DNA from: Ascaphus truei | Lineage: Eukaryota; Chordata; Amphibia; Anura; Ascaphidae | NCBI GenBank assembly: GCA_036426205.1 | Contig: WSYH01000855.1 | Location: 1 to 64,000 of the forward strand | Length of the DNA stretch: 64,000 nt | Reading direction: 5' to 3' | Shown here: positions 35,152 to 46,279 of the stretch, in pieces | How positions within the stretch are numbered: position 1 is the first letter of the stretch | Layout: every line of letters begins with the position of its first letter | The notes under the pieces: generated by a model | The model's database searches: none | What the model saw: the letters and a program-made list of their open reading frames with translations, nothing else | Told to the model about the DNA's origin: nothing | Translations under genes and position numbers: made by a program

Positions 35152-37430
35152 TATATCAACATTTCATAGTAAAACGGTGTTATTCACATCTGAAGGAGTA
35201 TGGAGTATAGCAGACCTGAAACCAACCTTGCAATCCAACATACATTTATTTTATCTTAAAACATTTCTGTAGTGCAGTTTTGGAAATGGACAAAAGGCAC
35301 CTGTCAAGACTGGTCAGCTAGGAAAAGTAAAGGAATTAGGGGACGATTCTATGTGCCCATTTTTGTCCCAAATTCACCATTAAAGTCAATGCGGTTTAAC
35401 CCTTTGCGGTCCAATTAATTTTCACTAAGTGCGCCAGCAGCTCTAATAATTCTAATTCGCACACACACACTGCACACACTCTCAGCCCCGGACCCCCTCG
35501 TCAGCTCCTGGGGCATTGTGGGGATGGGCTCGGGGGAATCGGTGCCGGGCATCGGTGCTGGGGGGGAGGGATCAGTGCGGCTGTTGGGAGAAGTGCAAGG
35601 GGAAAGCTGAGGATGTACGGTGGCTGCGGGGGACGTGTGCGGCTGCCGACGCCTCACTGCACCTCTTCCCCCCGCCTCCCTCCTCCAGATCCGACATTGG
35701 ACCGCAAGCGGAAAAATATTTTGTCGGATATATTCCGACATTCGACCGCAAAGGGTTAATACACTGAAAGATACAACAAATTAACCCTTACACTACTTGG
35801 TCATGGAATGCATTGCTGGCACTGGCAGGTAGGGTGTTTGGAGAAAATAATCTCCAAATCTGGGATTTGAAATCAGCGACACTCCATTGAAGTCTATAGG
35901 TCACGGATGATAAAAATCCGTAATAATGACTCCAAAATCAGGGAGAAATCCAGTGGCCTTTTACTATTGTTATTTTGCCAACCTGTAAAAGTCAGGCTCA
36001 CATACAAACATAAATGTTTCCTTATTGGATTCAATCTAATCAGTCCTTTAAAATGTAGGACCACTCCTTTACAAACATCATTTGCTCCTATTGACTGTAA
36101 TAGGATCCCCATTTCAAAAGTAATAACCAGACAGATGAGTGCATAATTTGCTCATTGACTTCAGTAGGCATGTTCTTTCCAAAGTCTGGATCATCAACCC
36201 CAATACACACATCGTTTGAATCTTTCACTTCAACCTTCGGAAGTAGAGTGTAACTTAGGAGAAAATCAATAGCCTGTGAGCCAAGTACTGAACACTTCCC
36301 TTAGCAGCAGCAGAGGTTCCCAGCAAAGGAAGCCTGCCTTCCAATGCAAAGTGCTGCAGTCTCCCCCAGAAAGTCCATGCCCCCCCCCCCCCGGCTCACC
36401 CTTCAGACATACAATAGTCACATCCCATTGAAGTCCATGAGGACAAGCGATTTGCAAGCGGGGGTCTGATGGGTATTATGTGCTCCCATTAACATGCATG
36501 GGAACTATCAAATAAAAAAAGGCATACCGCGATCCCTACACACAGCCATCAACCCCAAAGTGTCATTCACCATTGTTCTGTTTAACCCTGTAGCTCAGGT
36601 CACTGTGCACTTTAGTAAAGCAAACAACATGCAAGGGGGGTGGGAGGGGGGTTAAATCAGATCACATCAGCGGCTACTTACAGTGTAGGTTGCCAATGAG
36701 GGTCACATGCCCCCCTGCTAGTGAGTAAGAGCCGTGCCCAGGCTGGGTGTCTTGGCTCTCAGATCATGAAGTCTGCGGTCAGTCACTGTAACAGTGTTTC
36801 TTTGCAAGTGCCTTTATCCTGTTGCTCTGCCCTCTTCCTTTCACTTTCTCAGGGCGCTCCTGACGTGTCTCTGGCAGCCCCTCCTCTCTCCCTGCAGTCA
36901 CCCTGGGAGCTGCACCAGACCCGCCTCTTACTACTCCCTCCTCTTTTCGCCTCTTCTCAGCTGATCATGTGTTGTTAGGCTGTCTGACCCTTAAACAAAA
37001 AATGAGGCCAGATCTGCATTTCTTGTTGTGGGGGTAGATCCGGACTGTCCTCTGACTCACAACATCCACTTACAAACCAGAGCTTATCCTTGCCACTGGC
37101 TGGATCAGAAAGGCAGCCTAACAAGATCAGTGTCTACAGTACTCCTCCACATGCCCTTTTCACATACATATATACATACCATACACATTTTAAGTTATGG
37201 TGGGTGAAAAAGGAGGCCATTAGCATATAGCCAATAAAGAATATTACTTGTGAGCACATTCACATGTCTTGGACATGCAGCGAGCATTAGTTTATAAGGG
37301 TTCCATGTAAAAATGGATTTCAGGTAAAAGGTGACACTGTGCTCATTTGCATGCCTTTTCCCAGAATCCCTTGCTACAGTGGGAGCACTGTATGCTAGGT
37401 GATAATGGTTGAAAGGCAGGGATGCAGANN
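35046..37430. repeat. duplication block A, copy 1
   Basis: The block matches 48,729-51,120 along its whole length with many one-base differences. It contains part of the Tigger-like MITE, a piggyBac-like MITE and low-copy sequence. It ends in an inverted copy of the Penelope pseudo-LTR repeat. No gene was recognised. Confidence 0.85.
35400..35755. mobile_element. piggyBac-like MITE, copy in block A1
   Basis: The ends CCCTTTGCGGTC and GACCGCAAAGGG are perfect 12-bp inverted repeats. Each is flanked by TTAA (35,396-35,399 and 35,756-35,759), the piggyBac target. The interior is GC-rich with an (AC)n tract. Confidence 0.85.
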
Positions 37431-37471
37431 NATGCAGACCTGTCTAAGACGTGAATGTGCTCACAAGTGAT

Positions 37472-37480
<9 letters not shown>
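37252..37480 (-). mobile_element. Penelope pseudo-LTR repeat, inverted partial copy
   Basis: Read on the minus strand, CATTATCACCTAGCATACAG and GCAAGGGATTCTGGGAAAAG match the forward copy that starts near 37,515. The two copies are head to head around a (TA)n tract (37,472-37,500). ACTTGTGAGCACATTCAC at 37,251 recurs inverted near 37,452. The hammerhead portion is not present in this copy. Confidence 0.75.
37429..37431. other. assembly gap of three N
   Basis: The left side ends GATGCAGA and the right side begins ATGCAGACC, a 7-base overlap. The duplicate at about 51,110 reads GGATGCAGACCTGTC with no gap. Confidence 0.97.
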
Positions 37481-37502
<22 letters not shown>

Positions 37503-37503
<1 letters not shown>

Positions 37504-38020
37504 TAATATAATATGGAAATATAACTGTATGCTCATCTGCATGTCTCAGGCAGGTCTGCAACCCTGCCTTTCCCCATTATCACCCAGCATACAGCACTTC
37601 CACGGCAGCAAGGGATTCTGGGAAATGACAGCCAATGAGCACACAGTGTCACTTTTTGCCTCAATAACCATTTTTAACATGGTTCCTATAGGCTTAAGCT
37701 TTGCTGCATGGTCACAGCTTTGAGCACAGCCAGGGTTAAGGTGCTATACCCAGAAAACCACCACAGACAGCTGTTCGACCTTGATGGGTCTCATCAGTGT
37801 GGGGTTCATTTTACGGGAATGCAAGAGAGGCTATGGGATAGGCTAAACCATAATACTGAGTTAAGTATTATGGTGAGTAAAAAAGTGACAAAACCCCTCA
37901 CACAGAAAGCAAATATGCAAATATAACTGTATGCTCATCGCATGTCTCAGGCAGGTCTACAACCCCCGCCTTTCCCATTATCACCCAGCATACAGCACTT
38001 CCACTGCAGCATATATATTA
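37503..38020 (+). mobile_element. Penelope pseudo-LTR repeat, block B1
   Basis: It contains the chain seen in all copies: ATAACTGTATGCTCATCTGC, CACCCAGCATACAGCACTTC, GGGATTCTGGGAAATGACA, TTTTTAACATGG, the hammerhead region and GTATTATGGTGAGTAAAAAA. A second partial copy follows in tandem from about 37,868. Confidence 0.8.
37756..37808 (-). ncRNA. hammerhead ribozyme, block B1 copy (core broken by one base)
   Basis: The minus strand has CTGATGA (37,797-37,791), an intact stem II (GACC/GGTC) and stem III. The conserved GAAA is only GAA before the C, so one core A is missing, and stem I has lost a G on its 3' side. Compared with the 44.9-kb copy these are one-base deletions. Confidence 0.7.
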
Positions 38021-38053
38021 TATATTTTTTTTAATATTTTTTTTTACTCTATG

Positions 38054-38372
38054 CAGAGGTGCACAAACTTCTTGCTGTGCCCGCCCTGCTCCACTCCCCC
38101 GTGCTCGCACCCTTTACCTTCCTGTTTGGTGTCAGTGGGTCATGTGACGTGATGCATTGCCAAGGCGACGGGCCTAAACGCGGGGTCATGTGACGTCACA
38201 TTTGACGCCCGCGTTGCCACGTCAAAGCCGGCTGAATCTTGGTAAGTTCAGTTGCAGAGGCCGCACACGATCCCCAGCCATTTATTTAAATGCCTTGGGG
38301 AAAGCACGGGGCCTCTGCAACCATCCGAGCCCCCCCCAAGAAAATCCTGTGCCCCCCAGTTTGCGCACTCTG
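38054..38372. mobile_element. hAT-like MITE, block B1
   Basis: The ends are CAGAGGTGCACAAACT and, inverted, CAGAGTGCGCAAACT (one base lost compared with the B2 copy). It sits inside the Penelope region at the same place in all three B blocks. Confidence 0.75.
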
Positions 38373-39120
38373 CTTTAATGCATCATTTTTATGACAGAAA
38401 ATGATTGGGATCATTGTTGGACACCTTTTTTGTGTGTTAAAAATGCAACTGCCCTGCGGTGAGTTGTAGTGGTGGATGACCACCGGCGGTGCTTTGGTCT
38501 CAGCCGATTGGTCCTATTCCGAGTTCGGAGAACTTTCATTATAACGAACCATGAGTTTTTACAACTAGATATAATGGTATTTCAACACTCAATTTGATAA
38601 CAAGAATGGTGTTATGACAACACAAAAAGATAGTGAAATGAGCCAGATAGACACTATGGTTAGGTGAGAACTAGGAATTGGGATCCCCAGTGGATATAGT
38701 TTTTAAGAGAATATGGAATTACCAGTATACCGAGGCTGCTAACAGGTAGTGCACACACTTTATGGCAACTTGATTGAAGAGAGACCCAGCAATGATTAAT
38801 GAAACAATAAGCCTTCCGGTATTGAAAACAGGGAGTTGGGTAATAGTAAGAGGATAGAGGTACAGGGGGACACCTCCCTAAGGGGCGCCCCCAAGTAAAT
38901 ACACAGCCCGGCACTAACCGCCTCAATAATCTCCTGAAATACCGCGTGGAGGTTAGGAGTACTCACGAAAAAGCCGTCCCTGTTGGTGCAGGGAATTCTG
39001 CAGCGGTCCTCCTCTGGTTGTAGCTGGCGCAGGTGCTCCCGGAGGAATGATGACACGGAAGAAGGGGGTAAGATGGTCTGGTTCACCAGCAACTTCAGCA
39101 GCCAACGCATGGATGTCTCA

Positions 39121-40006
39121 AAAAACTTTATTGATCGCTAGAGAAACATCAGCAACACTCTAACATGTTTCGTCAGGCTATGGACTTTTTCAAAGTTTTA
39201 ATACAACAAAAATATCCTCGTTGCAAAGAATTAACGGAATAGCAGTGTTTTTTAGAACGGAGGTAGGTGAGACCTGCGGAAGAAACCTGGGAGAATCACT
39301 TTTTGTGTGAGAGAAAATATAAAAGCCTTCCATCTGTATAAAAGAGGATCAATTACAGTCATAAGCTGGAATGAGGGAAGTGACAGAGTGCAACCAAAAA
39401 AAAGAGCCCACCCAACAGGTAAGCAGGGAGGCATATTTAATTTATCTACAAAAGAGTTTTCTTTAGATCAGAAAAAACGTGCTATTGTAATAAAGGCCTT
39501 ACTTTTGCCTCGGCGGCAAAACGGTTTTAAACCTGTTTATTGATGAACAAATACGAGACATCTTACTTTAAAAAGGACACTTCACAAGATATGACGAGAA
39601 GGAATACCTCCCTGCTAACCCATGTGCACATGATGTTTATCGTAGTTCGGATAGCCCACAAAATCCACTTAAATCAACAATTATTGATTAAATGCATTTC
39701 ATAAGTTGGTACTCAAAGATTTCAGGCTCTATGTTCTAACAGTTTATGTGAAACGAATTTAACTAAATGAAAAACAGATGCCTTGAGAGAACTATAGAGG
39801 ATAAGAATTTGGCCATTAAACAGGCCGACAAAGGCATAGTCGTGGTGCAAAGTAAAAGTGACTATGTTGAAAATCGAATATAAATCTTAATATGAGTTTG
39901 TGTTGATCAGTTCACACCGAATTCCAATCTTCTAACACCTACCAAAGGTCCATACTTGTTTAAAAATCCCCCAGGAAGACCTACAGTATAATTTCTGTAA
40001 TGAACT
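39121..40006 (+). pseudogene. Penelope-like element, 5' region and reverse transcriptase N-terminal part, block B1
   Basis: It reads FNLSTKEFSLDQK (near 39,435), then NLAIKQADKG-type and NPPGRP-type text, as in the N-terminal half of Penelope-like reverse transcriptases. The frame is broken by many one-base indels. It stops at the CTCTAAC target where the hAT element begins. Confidence 0.65.
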
Positions 40007-40013
40007 CTCTAAC

Positions 40014-41698
40014 CAGCGTTTCCAAATGGTGGGTCGCGACCCGGACGGCCACGGCACCAAAATTGCCGGTCGCAGTGAGGGTGGCCGCGGTGTCTCCCCC
40101 CTCCGCTTGAGTTAAAAAAAATAGCAGCGATTCCCCCCGCGGTCTCGCGCGCATGCGCAGGCAAGCGTGGACCGCCCTTCTCCCCCCCGCTCCCAACGTG
40201 GGACGGAGGAGAAGTACCAGCTCCTCTGCGGCCTGCTTCCTCCCGCGACCGCTTCCAGAGCTCACCTCCCGTGGCACCCCCCCCCGAGCTCACCTCCCGG
40301 GGCACCCCCCCGAGACCACCTCCCGGGGCACCCCCCAATCCCACCTCCCGGGGCAGCCCCCTCCCGAGCCCACCTACCTGGGGCACCCCCTCCCGAGCCC
40401 ACCTCCGGGCACCCACCTCCCGAGCCACCTCGCCGTGGCAACCCCCTCCCGAGCCACCTCCCGTGCCACCTCTCCCGAGCTCACTCCCGTGGCCCCCTCC
40501 CAGGCCCCCTCCCGTGCTCCCAAGCCCACCTCTTGCCCCCAAGCCCACCTCCCGTCCCGGGCAGCAGGATATCGGGGCAGCAGGGGAAAGGTCAGGCGGC
40601 AGGTAAGCCCCCGTCACTGTCACCCACCCACCCCAGTCACTGTCCCCCACCCACCCAGTCACTGTCACCCACCCACCCAGTCACTGTCACCCAACCACCC
40701 AGTCACTGTCACCCACCCAGTCACTGTCACCACCCAGTCACTTTCACCCACCCACCCAGTCACTGTACCACACCCAGTCCTGTCAAAGTCACTGTCAACC
40801 CACCCCAGTTCACTGTCACCCACCCATCACTGTCACCCACCCACCCAGTACCACCCCTCCCACCCACCCAGTCCCCCCCCCCCCACCCACCCAGCTCCAC
40901 CCACCCAGTCCGCCCCCCCCGCTCCATGCCCACCTCAGTCACTCACTCCGTCATTGCCTGTAATTACTGTTTGTGTCTGTGTGCGTATAGGGAGAGCGAG
41001 TGTGTGTGTGTGTATCAGGGGCTGTGTGTGTGTATCTGATCAGTGTCTGTGTGTGTATCAGAGTGTGTGTGTATCAGTGGCTGGGTGTGGGTTGTGTGTG
41101 TGTGTGTGTTCTGGTTATCAGGGTCTGTGTGTGTGTGTGTGTGTTTATATCAGTGTGTGTGTTTGTGTGGTGTGTGTGTGTATCAGTATCAGTGTGTGTG
41201 TGTGTGTGTGGAGTCAGTGTCTGTGTATCAGTGTGTGTGTATCAGTGTGTGTATCAGTGTATGTGTGTGGTTGTGTAGCAGTGTCTATGTGTGTGTGTGT
41301 GTAGCACTGTCTGCTGTGGCTGCGTGTGTGTTTATCTTGGCTGTGTGTGTATAGTGTGTGCTGTGTGTTGTAGCAGTGTCTCTGTGTGTGGCGGCGTGTG
41401 TGTTTATCAGTGGCTGTGGGTTGTATCAGTGTGTGTGTGTTGTCAGTGGGCTGCGTGTGTCAGTGGCTGCGTGTGTCAGTGGGTGTTGGCGTGTGTCAGT
41501 GGCTGTTGTGTATGTCAGTGGCTGTTGTGTATCAGTGGCGTGTGCTGTGTGTATCATGGTTGCGTATGTGTGTATCAGTGGCTGTGTGTGTGTTTGTGCG
41601 GCCCTATAGGCCAGTATAGGCGATAACATTTTTAGTGGGTCACGAAGGAGAAGTTCAAAAATAACCGGTCACGGAAAAAAAAAGTTTGGGAAACCCTG
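40014..41698. mobile_element. hAT element with internal minisatellites, block B1
   Basis: The left end CAGCGTTTCCAAA and the right end (inverted CAGGGTTTCCCAAAC) are hAT-like. The target duplication CTCTAACA is complete at 41,699-41,706 and one base short on the left. The inside has a CpG-rich start, a 28-bp minisatellite (40,260-40,560), a CACCCACCCAGTCACTGT minisatellite (40,610-40,940) and long GT-rich repeats (40,970-41,600). No transposase was found. The host sequence on both sides is Penelope reverse transcriptase. Confidence 0.8.
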
Positions 41699-41706
41699 CT
41701 CTAACA

Positions 41707-41935
41707 TGTAATCTTTCCTATTATGTACAGTAGATCTGCACCTTGTGGAATATGTCATCAATTGAAGTCATACATACAGTTACGAAGCACGATCTATCTT
41801 TGCATTTTCTTTGAAATATTGAGTAGAAGGAAGGATTTTGCTGGGCCACAATTTGCGTTGAAGTCTTCTTACCACGTGTTTACAGCACAAAACGGGCATA
41901 GAAGTGGTAAAACATTTTTAGGGAGTTATTACACT
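41707..41935 (+). pseudogene. Penelope-like reverse transcriptase, middle part, block C1
   Basis: It continues the Penelope coding strand after the hAT element (...FTAQNGHRSGKTFLG in one frame, equivalent to the SLYTSIPHKKGIEVVKHFL segment of the family). Frameshifts are frequent. A second insertion follows. Confidence 0.55.
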
Positions 41936-43955
41936 GGCGACACACTTATTCGAGCTTGGCTAGTCCCACGAATTCGGTGGTATACCGGGTGTATTGGGTT
42001 GTGACTGTTTTCTGCCCGAGTGCATTGAGTTATTTCCAAGCAGGGATTGAAGCATTTTATTCCGCTGGCTGCAATACTGCACAGTATAATATATAAACTG
42101 CATTACAATTCTGAATTTATGCCATCTGGTAGACACCGCGAAGCATGCAGCCTATTAAATCCTAATCATATATTTAACAGATCAGCCGCCCTCACCAGGG
42201 CATGAACCCAGGCTGGGAAGGCAAATGCAATGGGGTTGTCAGAGGTTAGTCAGTGGCGCATTCCAGGATCTGCCGGTACATACCGGTATTTGCTCGAAGT
42301 AAAGTGTGTCGGGGCAGTATGCGACTCTTCTAGAAATCCATTGTAACGGTGAAGGGTGTTAACCAGGCTCACTAATTAAGGTCAGCCTACTTGGTTATCT
42401 TGATCTGTGTGTTGGGGTCCTAGAGTGTCAGCTCTTGGACTCAGATGTCCTAAATGCATGACTTTTTGTGACGGGCAAATTATGCGACTTAAAGATTCTG
42501 TGTTGTTTTTGCCTTTCCTGGGATGCTCGGGACCGGAGATTTCTAGACTTAAGTTTCGGTGGGTTTTCTGGAGAACGTCTTTACGGAATGGTGGCTATGT
42601 ATCGGGGTTCGGAGTTATGGGATACCCCAGGAATTGGATCAGGGAATCTAGAGAGATTCTCGGATACAGGCAAGCACATTGCTCCGGTCAAACTCTGACT
42701 CTGAAAACGCTATTACGATCGCCTGCCAGGATTTCCTGCTAGCTGCATCTTCCAGACAAGGAAACGGGCATGAATGGGTTAATGTATACACTGGCAGCTA
42801 TATAAAGGTCCCTAGAATAAAGAGAGGTCCCTAGTATAAGGAGGGGTCCCCAAATACATGCCCATGTACCATGGACCTGGTATAGGGGTTCAGGGGGAAC
42901 TCAGCTATTTGATACAGCTGAGAGTGATTTCTTGTGGGCAAAAGTTTAAAAGTCATTTCGAAAGTGTGCCAAGAATGAGGCTGGTAGTGAGTGTAGGAAA
43001 TATATACACTCACTCCATCCCTGACACCAGAACAGGGACTTATAGATTTTACCACACATAAGACAGGAACAGTATATTTTAATTAAAGAGTATATTTAAT
43101 AGGATATGTACTGTAACTGTGATGAATCGTAAGAACTGTGGCGATTTCCAAGCATTGGTTATTCCAACGACCAGATGGATACCAAGGCTTGGTGCCTATG
43201 AGTCTGTGTGCGGAGTTCCTACTTGAAAGCCTCAGGATGCCAAGGTGTTAGAACAGGAAGGGGATACTGCAGTCTGGCTTGAGTACCCCGCATCCTGGGG
43301 CGTAACACAGGGCTAGTCCGGCCACCATTTGCATAGCACCATGACTCTCGTGGAGCCTGGACAGTGGGTCGGTCAATATGCAAAGAGGCAGATGTGCAGG
43401 TTAAGCCCATGACCCCCTTGCAGATGAAAAAGGTGTCCCACCCGACTTCTTTCACAAGTACCGGCAAATCGGGTGGATTGCTGGATGAGAATTCCAACGC
43501 TCTGATAGGCTGTAGAGTTTGTGAATGGGACGTGAAACCCATAAGGAACATCGCAAGGCCAATGAGAAGCGAGATTCCAAACGCCAAACCAAATAGCAGG
43601 CAAAATTCAAAGAGGCCTGTACTGAAAGAGGAGAGCCGGCCTTCACAGATTTGACAAGAAGAATTCTTCTAAGACCCACTTCTGAAAACGTAGCGGTCGC
43701 GTGCTCGGCCATTGCATGCCAAATGAGTACCTACTGTTCATTGGAAGGGCTCCATACAGAGGTCATTTGTGAATTTCGTTTAAAGCAAGTAGATTATTGT
43801 TGCAGCAAGCCCCGTTCCCAATAGTGTTGTAACCTTGTAACATTGTGTTAATTGTGTAGTGCTTTTGGCCTGAAATAAAATTACGAATGTATTTACTCGT
43901 GCTTTGCCTCAATCATGATTCTGGTATAAAGAGCCGTGGCTGTGTTGATAAACCT
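41936..43955. mobile_element. second insertion in the Penelope element, about 2 kb, class unknown (C1)
   Basis: It begins near TTACACTGGCGACACAC and ends near an AATAAA-containing stretch (about 43,877) followed by about 80 bp. This order is compatible with a solo LTR, but clear ends and a target duplication were not resolved. The same insertion is present at about 58,937-60,945. Confidence 0.4.
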
Positions 43956-44367
43956 GTCTCTGTGACCTCATAATAAGCTTTTAGTTTGAGAGCATACTTT
44001 ATATTCTGACGCAGGATTTCTTTCCGATTTCTGGATGATTTTTACTGCATGATTTTGTGGAATAGCCAGGGGACAAGTCACTCTCAGTATGCAAACTATT
44101 TCATGTTTGAGCTGGGAGCAGATTTTAATGGAGAATAACCCCTAGAATGACAGAACGTTGTCTAAGAAAAGTATTATATCATGAATTGTGCTTATCATAC
44201 TGGCAGCGAGATTATTCGTACTTTTAAACAATTTTTTAACTATATACGTCGCTAAATATAACATGACTCGGATTATACATACCCGCTGTAATGATACTGT
44301 GTGTGTGTGTGTTGTGTTAACTATCTGACATAAATCTGGAAAGCAGTGTAAATGGGAAAGTACAACT
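43955..44367 (+). pseudogene. Penelope-like reverse transcriptase palm part, block C1 (truncated)
   Basis: It aligns with 60,945-61,370, but one-base changes destroy the catalytic YIDD box. It ends abruptly at AACTAAG, where an (AT)n tract and another pseudo-LTR repeat begin. Confidence 0.65.
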
Positions 44368-44368
44368 A

Positions 44369-44403
<35 letters not shown>

Positions 44404-45160
44404 AATATATATATATATGCAAATATAGCTGTATGCTCATCTGCATGTCTAAGGCAGGTCTGCAACCCTGCCTTTCCCCATTATCACCCAGCATACAGCA
44501 CTTCCACTGCAGCAAGGGATTCTGGGAAATGACATGCAAATGAGCACACAGTGTCACTTTTTGCCTCAAAAACCATTTTTAACATGGTTCCCTATAGGCT
44601 TAAGCTTGCTGCATGGTAATGGTTATTGAGGCAAAAAGTGACACTGTGTGCTCATTTGCATGTCTTAGGCAGGTCTGCAACCCTGCCTTTCCCCATTATC
44701 ACCCAGCATACAGCACTTCCACTGCAGCAAGGGATTCTGGGAAATGACATGCAAATGAGCACACAGTGTCACTTTTTGCCTCAATAACCATTTTTAACAT
44801 GGTTCCCTATAGGCTTAAGCTTGCTGCATGGTCACAGCTTTGAGCACAGCCAGGGTTAAGGTGCATACCCAGAAAACCACCCACAGACAGCTGTTTCGAC
44901 CTTGATGGGTCTCATCAGTGTGGGGTTGATTTTACTGGGAATGCCAAGCAGAGGAGAGGGGCTATGGGAATAGGGCTAAAACCATAATACTGAGTTAAGT
45001 ATTATGGTGAAAAAGTGACAAAAACCCTCCACAGGAAAGCAAATATGCAAATATAACTGTATGCTCATCTGCATGTCTCAGGCAGGTCTACAACCCCGCC
45101 TTTCCCCATTATCACCCAGCATACAGCACTTCCACTGCAGCAATATATATATATATATTT
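44366..45160 (+). mobile_element. Penelope pseudo-LTR repeats in tandem, block B2
   Basis: After an (AT)n tract, a partial repeat (44,409-44,620), a full repeat (44,609-45,000) and another partial one (44,995-45,145) follow head to tail. AATGGTTATTGAGGCAAAAA (44,618) is an inverted copy of the segment at about 44,573 and primes the second unit, so the array also contains short inverted parts. This is the least damaged copy in the window. Confidence 0.8.
44871..44930 (-). ncRNA. hammerhead ribozyme, type I, intact core
   Basis: On the minus strand, stem I is CCCACA (44,924-44,919) pairing with TGTGGG (44,885-44,880). The core CTGATGA is 44,918-44,912. Stem II is GACC (44,911-44,908)/GGTC (44,901-44,898) with a 6-nt loop. 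The core GAA is 44,897-44,895. Stem III is ACAG/CTGT (44,894-44,887) with no loop, and the cleavage-site C is 44,886, after GT. All conserved core positions are present. A very short stem III is typical of hammerheads in Penelope-like elements, where pairing between two monomers can stabilise the fold (family knowledge). It would cut transcripts of the pseudo-LTR. Confidence 0.88.
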
Positions 45161-45188
45161 TTTTTTAATATTTTTTTTTACTCTAATG

Positions 45189-45514
45189 CAGAGGTGCACA
45201 AACTTCTGTTGCTGTGCCCGCCCTGCATCCACTCCCCCGGTGCTCGCACCCCCTTACCTTCCTGTTGGTGTCAGTGGGGTCATGTGACGTGATGCATTGC
45301 CAAGGCGACGGGCCTAAACGCGGGGTCATGTGACGTCACATTTGACGCCGCGTTGCCACGTCAAAGCCGGCTGAATCTTGGTAAGTTCAGTTGCAGAGGC
45401 CGCACACGATCCCCAGCCATTTAATTTAAATGCCTTGGGGAAAAGCACGGGGCCTCTGCAACCATCCGAGCCCCCCCCAAGAAAATCCTGTGCCCCCCAG
45501 TTTGCGCACCTCTG
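45189..45514. mobile_element. hAT-like MITE, block B2 (326 bp)
   Basis: The terminal repeats CAGAGGTGCACAAACT and, inverted, CAGAGGTGCGCAAACT differ at one base. Flanking 8-mers CTCTAATG and CTTTAATG agree at 7 of 8 and fit the hAT nnnTAnnn pattern. The inside is CpG-rich with GTGACGT motifs and no gene. Confidence 0.85.
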
Positions 45515-46279
45515 CTTTAATGCATCATTTTTAATGACAGAAAATGATGGGATCATTGTTGGACCCTTTTTTGTGTGTAAAAATGCAACCTGCCCTGCGG
45601 TGAGTTGTAGTGGTGGATGACCACCGGCGGTGCTTTGGTCTCAGCCGATTGGTCCTATTCCGAGTTCGGAGAACTTTCATTATAACGAACCATAGAGTTT
45701 TTACACTAGATATAATGGTCATTTCAACACTCAATATGATAACAAGAATGGTGTTATGACAACACAAAAAGATAGTGATAATGAGCCAGATAGACACTAT
45801 GGTTAGGTGAGAACTAGGAATTGGGAATCCCCAGTGGATAATAGTTTTAAGAGAATATGGAATTACCCAGTATACCGAGGCTGCTAACAGGTAGTGCACA
45901 CACTTTATGGCAACTTGATTGAAGAGAGACCCAGCAATGATTAATGAAACAATAAGCCTCCGGTATTGAAAACAGGGAGTTGGGTAATAGTAAGCCGGAT
46001 AGAGGTACAGGGGGACACCTCCCTAAGGGGCGCCCCCAAGTAAATCACAGCCCGGCACTAACCGCCTCAATAATCTCCCTGAAATACCGCGTGGAGGTTA
46101 GGAGTACTCACGAAAAAGCCGTCCCTGTTGGTGCAGGGAATTCTGCAGCGGCTTCCTCCTCTGGTGTAGCTGGCGTCAGCGTGCTCCTCCGGAAATGATG
46201 ACACAGGAAGAAGGGGGTAAGATGGTCCGTGGTTCACAGCAACTTCAGCAGCCAACGCATGGATGTCTAAAAAAACTTT

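Noticed and set aside
40260..40560. Regularly spaced C-rich repeats as a CRISPR array
   Set aside because: Units are contiguous tandem copies without unique spacers, inside a eukaryotic hAT element.
40153..41304. Long proline/serine-rich to cysteine/valine-rich open frames (up to 383 codons), also at 48,154-48,804, 53,835-54,740 and 54,683-55,909
   Set aside because: They are translations of the 28-bp, CACCCA-type and GT-rich arrays; open frames exist in several frames and on both strands, with no domain or start context.
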